Shown one piece after another: positions 56,325 to 64,000 of a stretch of DNA of 64,000 nt; the first letter of the stretch is position 1; every line of letters starts with the position of its first letter. The notes beneath the pieces were generated by a model. That model saw only the letters and a list, made by a program, of their open reading frames with translations. It had not been told where the DNA came from and did no database searches. A program made the position numbers and the translations under genes. Where the stretch lies: positions 186,001 through 250,000 of the forward strand of contig JBANDB010000001.1 of the NCBI GenBank assembly GCA_037576215.1. The letters are read 5' to 3'. The DNA is from Armillaria gallica. Lineage: Eukaryota > Basidiomycota > Agaricomycetes > Agaricales > Physalacriaceae.

Positions 56325-58040
56325 CATGGTTCAGTCTGTCGGCACTGCTTCATCGATCTTTTTCTGGGGCTTGTAGGAATAAGTATCGCTTCTTCCGTTT
56401 CTTTGGACAAAAGACATAACGATAGCAAAACGATAGTCCCATCATTCATACTTTTCTCTATTTCGAGAGACGTTGAGATCTCCTATCTGATGATCTTCGA
56501 TGACTCGAAACAAGCTCAATACGGGCGCTCACATTAAAATTACCGTGTTTTAATCGTTGCTACCATTGTTTGACCTTTCTTTACTCCGTTGCAACCAACG
56601 ACACTCTATGCTGAGCTATTGGGTTCATGCAAGCTGTTTCACCGTGCAACGAATTACTACGACTTAGCGGCCTTTGGACCTCAGCTAACGGACCCTGCAA
56701 TCTCCCTGATTTTCGGTCGCTACGGTTGGTGACCATGGCCCATGAATCTCATTATGTGTGGTCGCAACACTTCCCATGAATAAATCGTTGGTCTCGTTTT
56801 ATAAAGAGGGAACCACATTGTATGACATTCTATATCTTCTCACCTATCGCTTAACCTTGCATTATATTCTTATCTTTACTCCATCCCCATATTCTCGATG
56901 TGTCGCGGTCGCCAGTGAGCAAATACTCGCCACTTCATCTAATCTGCAGCCTGCTAATTGTTCATGTACAGAGTCAGGAATATCTACCTCTGATGTGGTC
57001 ATACCGTCAACCTTGTATGTCTCTGACATTTCAATAAGTGCTCGTCTACTGATCACCACGAACTCAGCCTGAAGAAATTGTATGGCTGTTAACGCGCAAT
57101 TATATTTCCTATCTCATACTTAGAACACTTGTTAGATTCGATGCGAGCAGTCCAACTGCAAGTTTAGTCTCTTCCACCCTGCGAGTTGCAAACCACCTGC
57201 TTCTTTGCGCACCTGCTGGCAATAGTATGCCTTTTACTGAAACTCGTTACCTCCCCTGTGGCTGATTGTTTTTTTAGCCTTCGCTATCCTGAGCAGTACT
57301 GTACGATATGCTTGCAAGTGAATATCTTTTGCGTGCTAATACTTTCAAAGCTCCTAACGTCGACGGGTATTGTCCCTCCTGCTCCTTGGCAATTCAGTGA
57401 TGTCAAGAATTGCAGCCACCAGTCGTTGATTGGCAACATACTCCTTAGATTTATTGTACTCTGAACCTACGGCAATTAAAGGCCGTTATTTCCATACTTA
57501 CTTGTCTATGAAGCGGAGAACTGGAGATGACATGAATAAGCACATCTCCAGATGTCAGCAAGTTAAACTCGTTGTTAGAACTTAGTGTTGGTACCAGCAC
57601 AAGGTCTTAATAAGAAACGGCCAGGCCCATGGTCACGAAAGCTCGTACCGTTGCAACAATCATACTCTCCATCGGGAAAGTGCCGCTCCACTTCGCCTTA
57701 TTGTTTTCATTGGTCTGGGCACTGTTTCTAACGCAATATCTCTTGATTAATAGCGTTATTCAGGCACTTGGTTGGCTTGTGTTTTGTTCCGCACTGCTGT
57801 CGTGTTTTGAGTAGTACTCACATAATTGTCATCAGGATCGGTGTATTAATATGCCCTCTGGTTTCCTAAAGCTCGTGGTGTCACCTCATCTCGCATGATG
57901 CTGATGTTCTGACATTTTGTCTATCATCACAAAAAGTGTCTATTCCACGCGACACATTGGATAATTACAGACACTCCAGATGACGACTCTGAAGTGCTCG
58001 AGCTTTGAGCCTTGGTCCTTGATCGGCGTCAATTGCCAAT
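56325..58040 (+). repeat. Segmental duplication, unit 2
   Basis: Diverged direct duplicate of 51850-53120, longer at the right because of extra sequence after the Cys-rich gene. The phrase GGTACCAGCACAAGGTC...GAAACGGCCAGG (57590-57630) also matches 22455-22495. Confidence 0.75.
56773..57400 (+). pseudogene. Cys-rich orphan protein, copy 2 (nonsense and Cys loss)
   Basis: Same exon pattern as copy 1: NKSLVSFYKEG, then RNIYL-stop-CGHTVN with TGA at 56991-56993 exactly where copy 1 has CGA (52470-52472); IRCEQSNCKFSLFHPASCK, PPASLRTCWQ (one zinc-ligand Cys changed to Ser), YLRYPEQY, SPNVDGYCPSCSLAIQ, TGA 57398-57400. The CGA/TGA pair can be read directly by aligning CTACCTCCGATGTGGTCAT with CTACCTCTGATGTGGTCAT. 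Confidence 0.65.
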
Positions 58041-58814
58041 TTTCCATCGGCCAAGCCAGTCAGACTCTCATCCGTGCAATCAACTTGAAAACGGTACGAG
58101 CCATGAGCCCCAGCCTTCCTGGTCTCAGCACAGGGCGAACTATGTCAGGGCTGTGAACTCGGTAGTCCCTGATTGGGACCGTGTGCCGGTATCAACACCA
58201 ACAACACCAACACCAATCACACGCAAGGAACGACAGTCCTAGTAGACACAATGAACATATCACATGGTTATATCTCGAGGTCCAAGGATAAGTACATTTT
58301 GTGATCACACGCACGATGCCCATATCCTATCTCTATCAATTGAGTCAAGCAAACTTGAACTCGTCCTCTTGAGACTTGACTAAAAGTTATTCATAGCATC
58401 TCATAGCCATGCGTGGTGTAGTCAAATGTTATCGTAATGTTTCATCTCCTAGACAATAAATTCAATGAATACCTTGACAGGGATACAGATCCTAGAAAGT
58501 TCGTACCGTCCTTATTGTACTCCCGTGACTATTCAGAACTCATGGAAGCGCTTAGGAACCCAAGACTAGCACCGCTTCCAATCCTAGTGGCGATATAAGG
58601 AAAAGAGGTACAACTTTTTCTAGGCAGTAGATAGCGAAGCTAACCGCCACAATACTGCCCTTCGACAGACTCAGGCGCCGCGATGTGGCAGGCGGGTAAT
58701 TTAATATCGACCCGTTGAGCATCGCAGTTCAGTTACTTATACTTCGTTGAACAAACACGAGTCAATCACTATTTTTAAAGCAATGTCGTCAGCAGCCTCT
58801 TTCACACCGTAGTC
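58041..58814. other. No gene recognised
   Basis: About 770 bp without a supportable gene. Confidence 0.4.
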
Positions 58815-59190
58815 TTTGAGAAGCGCATCATTTGTTGTCTGACCACATATTCTAGGACTTCGATCCCTGAGTCGTCTTTCCCGTGCTCGACTTGAAGTAT
58901 GCACCCGGAAGAGGGGTAGGCTTTGTTGAGATACATAACCATGACTACATTCATCTAGGATGTTGATAAGGACGGCATTGAAGACGATGCAGCGTCGGAC
59001 TCGACGTCGACGTGAGGGTGGAATGAAAGGTACAGCAATTCATCAATGATCCGCCACTGCGTTGAATGAGAACCGGGAGGCGTAATGGACCTGATACGTA
59101 GTGATCCTTTTGGCCCCAAAATAGGAAGCATCCGATATCCAATGGCACTGAATACAGCGAACTCGGACCGTATTTGATCAACATCGGATG
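58815..59190 (-). pseudogene. Possible decayed gene fragment, unrecognised
   Basis: Minus-strand frame with protein-like composition: VDQIRSEFAVFSAIGYRMLP, LRIRSITPPGSHSTQW, IIDELLYLSFHPHVDVESD, a TAG near 58956, then MYLNKAYPSSGC, GIEVLEYVVRQQMMRFSKTT and TGA. No ATG start and no paralogue; the overlapping 90-codon ORF in another frame is likely a shadow. Confidence 0.3.
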
Positions 59191-59308
59191 AGTCGTTCGA
59201 GGGACCGCCTCACAAAAAAGCACCCAACGTGCTCAATTGTTCGTTACTATCCGTTAGATCTATTCGACGAAAAGGTCGATTCCGAGTCCTATGTATATAG
59301 GATTACTC

Positions 59309-59486
59309 GGTTATTATGCGATCCTGTAAGACCCGTGGGAATTTTCTATTCGACCTATCTTATCTTGCGGGATTTGCCGTTCTTATCTCTTGACCCCGAT
59401 GATGCGTCGGTTATTATGCGATCCTGTATTCGACCTATCTTATCTTGCGGGATTTGCCGATCTTATCTCTTGACCGTGATGATGCG
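59309..59486 (+). repeat. Imperfect tandem duplication
   Basis: Unit TCGGTTATTATGCGATCCTGTA...GACCTATCTTATCTTGCGGG...CTCTTGAC...GATGATGCG occurs twice (59309-59406 and 59407-59486); the first carries an extra ~19 bp. The 211-codon ORF across it is hydrophobic because of pyrimidine-rich sequence and is not called. Confidence 0.7.
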
Positions 59487-60904
59487 ATTGTACTCAGAAT
59501 TTCTGTTCACCTATATCTTGTCTTCGCTTCCTGGTTCTTATCTGTTTTATCTCTATGTCTGGGCCAAATACCGATCCTGTTCCCTTACACCTATTATCTT
59601 TCCTTTGCTTATCTTTGTCATATGCGATGCGCCGTTTTCCCTTCCGGTTTATCTGTTCTTGTTCTCTTTCGTTGATGTGTTTGTGCTTGAAACTGTTGTT
59701 ACTTATTGCATAATTTGTCATCGGAACACTGAACAACTGCCACTCCCACCAATCTTATTATACGGCACTGTCTCGGACGATGACAGCTGCAGATACACTG
59801 ATATTACCTTCAATTGGCAGTAACTTAGCCAAAGTGGGCCATTGCGAGCATGGCAGATACGAGTCCGAAGCACCCAATTGGAGTTGGAATAGTGTGAGTA
59901 TTCACGGTGAAATCCACGTGGAAATTTCTGACAGTGAAACTAGTAAACAAGGCAAGTCCATAATATTCACGTTTCAGATAACTTCCTGATGAGTGAAGTA
60001 CAAGTACCAAAAATCTTGATGCAGATGTTCATTTTCATCACTCAAAATAAGGGATGTTGAGTCTCCCTGAATACCATGTAAGAAGATCAATTGCCACAGT
60101 GGTAGTAAAGTGTGGCTACTGGCAATTCGGTTTTGAAGATGTTGAGAGTGACGAGAGAAAGCACCAAGTCACCCATGTCGGAAAGACCTATGGTGTTCTT
60201 ACAAGCACTAAGTGTGGCAAGGATGGAGTCAGAATAGATTAGCACCAATTCATGAGAGGACTCAGGAATTATGACATCAGAAAGTACATCATTGGGTGCG
60301 TATCTTCGACTCTCCGCTCTTCGCTTTGTTAGATTGTGTATCGTGGTAGTATCAATGCAATCCTCCTGCTTTCTGGTTCCTTATCGAGAAATCAGCCTTT
60401 ACATCGTCATCGGCCTTATCTTTGATTCGAGTGCAGGGTCAAGAAATTCTATTAGCAGTACATTTGATTGAACAGGTAGAACTCGGTACGACGCTCCCAG
60501 GTACTACATTGTCCTGTCCTTGACATTAGAGTGGAACAGCCCGGAACAAAGTAACGTATAGCGACAGCTCCGACACTGGGAAGTGACGGTGCCGCATAAG
60601 CGCAATGACGGCAGCAGCGTTGAGTGTGAAACATATCTATGCAGACATGATAACACCGCGAAACTCCCATTGTATCACAAAGAGGGCTGGCGATATTGGT
60701 GAAACATAGTATATTACAATGGTATACATAAATACAAAAATTGAAATCTATGCAGTGAGCATGGTGGGTACACGAGTTGGCAGCGGGTACTGCAGAAAGT
60801 GTCATTTGTTGAAACGGTAATATCTGCATTGATTTGGAGAGGTTGCGGGATCGTATGAGGTCACGGCGCAATGGGAAAAGGGGTGGGAAAGGGCTGAAAC
60901 CCTG
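59487..60904. other. No gene recognised
   Basis: About 1.4 kb; pyrimidine-rich at the left. No motif or paralogue. Confidence 0.35.
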
Positions 60905-61700
60905 TTAACGGCGACGAGGAGGTTGGAGAGAAAAACTAACTTCACCACTGGATTCCCCGATGTTGAAAACAGGGGTGGTGGTGGCAGCTTGTCCGTAGGG
61001 GTAGTTATAGGGTGGAAAGGGCGGGTATGTGGACGGGGTAGCGACGCCTGGCAATGGGGGCAACGGGGCACTGGAACACAGCAGAGTCATATTCCCCCAT
61101 TTAGATGATTGGGGATGTGCGACTCTGGGGTGGCTGGGGTGCGTGGGTGGAGTGGGGGAGGCCGATGTTGGATTTCGGCGGGGTGGGCGGCAGTGGGTGG
61201 GAGAATCGTTGTATGACCACAATTCTTGTGGCATTCGTGACCTACAAGGATTCTCCTTCAATGTTCAAAAGGGCATGTTTGTTGTCGTTGTCGTTCGCTG
61301 TCGGCATCCCGATCTTGGTCCTGCCATCCTGCTCGCCGTCTCCCGCCCTCCTCCATCATCCGTGTCTGCTCTCCTTCGACATCAGCCCTCCCAAATACCA
61401 TGCCATAGAACTATCTCACAGTAGAAACTTGTCATTGTCGTCGTCCTGCTCAGCATTGGCGTCCTGGTCGTCGGTTGTTCGTTTCATGGTGCCTCGCGCA
61501 TGGAGATGGTGGTTGATGTTAGATCTCGGGACGTATTCTATATTGTCGTACCATGCGGAGTTCGTGTGCGGGGGCGATTGGCACCGATGTCGATGTGGGG
61601 AGTGCTCGTCGGTCGGGAAGGGGATGGGGTCGTATTCGTGGCCATGGCAGCGGTCAGCGGGGGTCATCGTCAGCATTGGGGCTTACTGGTATCTTCATCA
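60905..61700 (-). other. Proline-rich open stretches, no gene recognised
   Basis: Minus-strand frames at 60905-61261 and 61416-61676 are rich in Pro, His, Ser and Asp (PPLPGVATPSTYPPFPPYNY; TTDDQDANAEQDDDNDKFLL). They could be exons of a low-complexity regulatory protein or composition effects; the plus strand is equally open. Undecided. Confidence 0.3.
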
Positions 61701-62384
61701 TCGCCGTAGACGCATGGATCGTAGTGCTGCCTCAAGTGAGGGCTTGCGCAGGTGGTGGGGACGGTGTACAGTATACTATACACGCAATCCGGGGTTTCTG
61801 GGCCCACCAGATACGTATGATGGACCTAAAAAGAAGAGGAAGTAACAGAATGATAAATACACACCTTTCCATGTCCATGAAACAGGTGTTGGGGAGCGCA
61901 CCATGCACCATTGAAGGTGGCAAAATGCAAGAAAAGAGCGGCATAGCCACTCGATCAGTACTCGGTTCATTGGACCATGGCGAGCGGAATGCATGTTAGA
62001 CATGCGTCCTCCACTCTATTCTCTCACTCCGAAGCCCAAAAATTTACTGAGATATACTCTTTGATACATTCTACATACTATAAGAATGAAAAAAACGGCT
62101 GTCATCAAGTTCATTTAGCAAAATTAATATTCTGAAAGACAAGTGTATATAAAAGGAGCATTGTTTGTCTTTATTGAATTCTAAGATAAAACTTAAAATG
62201 CAGGGTCCAGGTTCAAAATGTAGCACAAAAGAACGAATCCTCGTAAACTCGGACTCGTAACCGGTCGTCGCCAATAGATAGCAAGAAAATTCAAGGTGGA
62301 TGCAGTGGCTTTTTGTGGCAGGAGTTCAAAGAGTTAGAGCTTCTGGACCATGACAACATTACAACCCAACAGTACCACGGTTTG
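61701..62384. other. No gene recognised
   Basis: Leader region of the USP-like gene. The USP frame is open back to about 62247 without an ATG, so an upstream exon is possible. Confidence 0.35.
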
Positions 62385-63572
62385 ATGCCAATCACCGTTA
62401 CGGGCGATACCCGATACACGTTAATAGAATCGTTTTGCCACCATGTCGGTCATGAATACATGCCACCAAGATTGGACAGTGTACTAGCGTGGTCCAACAT
62501 GGATACCCTCAATTCCGCAGACACCTCCGACTTCGCCTGGACGAAGAAACTTATAACACACTTTCCGATATTGAAGCGCCCGCCGCCAGAACACCCCCCG
62601 TCCAAGGTATCGAATTCTCTGGACAAACAGTCGAAGAGAGTGTTCACACCCATGAAGCCAGAGGAGAAGAGGAAGGGAAGGATATCAGATACGTTCGACG
62701 TCAAACAGGAGGGCATTCAAAAGCGTGCAAACGACTCTGTGACTCGACGAGACTCTTCGATGCATCTAGTTCCCATAGGTTGCAAATGGTTGAACAACAG
62801 CTGCGCATACAATGCTACAATGTTTGTCCTGTTCAACATGTGGAATGCTAATCATGCTGGACTGGCATCTGATGTTGAAGCTATTGGCAATGAGTGGCTG
62901 CAGCTGGTAATGAGGTCCTTCCGAACTTTCAAAGATGGTCTATACATGCTGGAAGAGGTCAGGGATCACACAAGAAGGAAGCTCCATAGGGACTTCCCAA
63001 CTGTCTTTGTATATGGCCGCAAAACGAGTGCAGAGGCAGTGATGCTCAAGATGATGACATCCCCTACGGTGTTCGCAAGCATCGCCGTGTGTTGTGATAA
63101 CGGACACAGCGCACCGCTTTCAATGCAGCACTGTTGTGTGACAGAGCCGACCACGACAGGCCGAAAACAATGGACAACGCTGCAACAGTACATAGACATA
63201 ACCAGCACCATGCCGCTCGCTGCGGAAGACTCGGCGTGCCAACAGTGCACATCTGCAGCATACAAGAAATACACCTATGAGATTGCGCCACCAATCCTGG
63301 CCGCTTTGGTAATGTTCTCCCATGTGCCGGTCGATGAACAAATCCAGCTGACCATAAAATCGAACATTGTACACTACAACCTAGCAGGAGTAGTGTATTA
63401 CAGGGACGCACATTACACTGCTAGGTTCGTGGACACAGACGGCCGTGTGTGGTACAACGATGGTCTAACGTTAGAGAGAAGAGCTCAGTTGGAAGGGTTT
63501 ATACATGACGTGGACATGATGAAAGACAGAGCTGGCAAATCCCACAACATACTTATATACAGGCGAACCTAA
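62385..63572 (+). CDS. Ubiquitin-specific-protease-like protein (peptidase C19 fold)
   Basis: Likely deubiquitinating cysteine protease. ATG 62385 is the first in frame, giving about 395 aa. N-terminal 130 residues are basic and probably disordered (KRPPPEHPPSKVS, KPEEKRKGRI). Cys box PIGCKWLNNSCAYNATMFVL with the presumed catalytic Cys after NNS; a finger-like region with paired cysteines (CCVTEP and CQQC); His box GVVYYRDAHYTARF followed by a VWYND motif. All three catalytic elements of USPs appear present. A decayed paralogue lies at 36154-36915. In both cases the stop codon is within about 75 bp of a shared CACTA-like terminus, so the gene is probably transposon cargo. Weaker alternative: another papain-fold protease. 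Confidence 0.7.
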   Translation: MPITVTGDTRYTLIESFCHHVGHEYMPPRLDSVLAWSNMDTLNSADTSDFAWTKKLITHFPILKRPPPEHPPSKVSNSLDKQSKRVFTPMKPEEKRKGRISDTFDVKQEGIQKRANDSVTRRDSSMHLVPIGCKWLNNSCAYNATMFVLFNMWNANHAGLASDVEAIGNEWLQLVMRSFRTFKDGLYMLEEVRDHTRRKLHRDFPTVFVYGRKTSAEAVMLKMMTSPTVFASIAVCCDNGHSAPLSMQHCCVTEPTTTGRKQWTTLQQYIDITSTMPLAAEDSACQQCTSAAYKKYTYEIAPPILAALVMFSHVPVDEQIQLTIKSNIVHYNLAGVVYYRDAHYTARFVDTDGRVWYNDGLTLERRAQLEGFIHDVDMMKDRAGKSHNILIYRRT

Positions 63573-63589
63573 ACACAATATAAACATAG

Positions 63590-63648
63590 GACTCGGTACT
63601 GCCGTGCAGATGTGATGGCCCTCACCCTACTAGTACTAATCCATACTA
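63590..63648 (-). repeat. CACTA-like terminus downstream of USP gene
   Basis: CATAGGACTCGG...ATGTGATGGCCCTCACCC-TACTAGTA, the inverse of 36086-36140. The outermost bases read TACTAGTA where the other copy has CACTAGTG, a C-to-T change at the tip. Confidence 0.6.
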
Positions 63649-64000
63649 GCGGTTTCATCCTGGGACGCAACTGAGACCGGTATCTTGAAAAGAAACCATT
63701 GATAACGTCCAGGGGTTATCCCACTGCTTTGCAGTTTGAAAACAGGTCAAAAAATTTCCCCATTAAGGTGCTCCATGTAAAATATGAACGAGCCTGGATC
63801 AGGATCTTGTTGCGAGGCAACTCTCGTGGAATATGACATGAGGCCTCGGGTTTCTTGGAGTGGTTTGTATGCATGTCTACTCAAGAAGAATATCATACAC
63901 GCGAGGTGCATACCCAAAACACCAACACACCAACCCCAAGACTAGTCGATTACTTTTTGGAAGCATGGAAGGATGATCGCATTGCCGTGGGAGTTAGGGA
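63649..64000. other. No gene recognised
   Basis: Flank beyond the CACTA-like terminus; an ACACCAACACACCAACCCC phrase near 63918. Nothing else seen. Confidence 0.4.

Noticed and set aside
1573..56993. TGA recoded as an amino acid (altered genetic code or selenocysteine)
   Set aside because: B1, B2, A2 and both Cys-rich copies use TGA as their natural stop, and paralogues show ordinary Arg codons at several sites; no reassigned code is known to me for basidiomycetes.
59188..59823. 211-codon hydrophobic ORF
   Set aside because: It spans an imperfect tandem duplication in pyrimidine-rich DNA and has no homology; hydrophobicity is a composition effect.
61029..61845. Two long plus-strand ORFs (131 and 246 codons)
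   Set aside because: Gly/Trp-rich frames opposite proline-rich minus frames in GC-skewed sequence; neither strand has a recognisable domain.
1..64000. CRISPR arrays, rRNA, bacterial operons, ribosome-binding sites
   Set aside because: Spliceosomal introns, TATA/AATAAA signals and fungal gene families mark this as a eukaryotic nuclear sequence; no array-like repeats were seen.

Overview
The window looks like a gene-poor, repeat-rich piece of a basidiomycete nuclear genome, most likely Agaricomycetes. The evidence is: about 50-bp introns with GTRNGT/YAG borders, F-box-like/LRR multigene families, a Tnp2 (CACTA-type) transposase of the mushroom type, a ubiquitin-protease-like gene next to a CACTA-like terminus, and fragments of two recognisable host genes (a BRCT-domain protein and Pcf11). 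Names are family recognition by eye from translated sequence; no search was run.

Layout. 0-6.5 kb: an orphan-gene repeat and two decayed F-box genes. 6.5-9.5 kb: a 2.95-kb foldback element, two ~1.435-kb arms around an 81-bp spacer, each arm with a tRNA-like Pol III sequence and degenerate internal modules. 9.5-12 kb: an orphan repeat (R1) followed by a BRCT gene. 12.7-19 kb: inverted and direct copies of orphan families B, C, D/R1, F and E. 19-31 kb: mostly gene-poor, with two more decayed F-box genes. 31.3-35.4 kb: the Tnp2 transposase gene with three introns. 35.8-37.5 kb: a relic of orphan family A joined to a CACTA-like terminus, a decayed USP-like gene and a decayed transposon-associated gene. 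38.5-42.4 kb: second E copy (inverted), R1 and an intact family A gene. 44.2-45.5 kb: a Pcf11-like relic. 46.9-51.2 kb: families C, A, B, D/R1 and F again. 51.8-58 kb: a direct segmental duplication carrying a Cys-rich gene. 62.4-63.6 kb: an intact USP-like gene ending beside a CACTA-like terminus.

The main picture is a mosaic of short segmental duplications, many inverted, in which nearly every recognisable gene is inactivated. The lesions are strongly patterned: reading frames are mostly preserved but broken by in-frame TGA codons. In homology-supported frames I count 12 premature TGA and 1 TAG over nine loci, several at positions where a paralogue has arginine. This fits C-to-T change at CGA (CpG) codons, as expected from cytosine methylation or RIP-like decay of repeats. 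Intact-looking reading frames are orphan A1, A2, B1, B2, Cys-rich copy 1 and the USP-like gene at 62.4 kb. No CRISPR array, rRNA, viral gene or toxin gene was seen.
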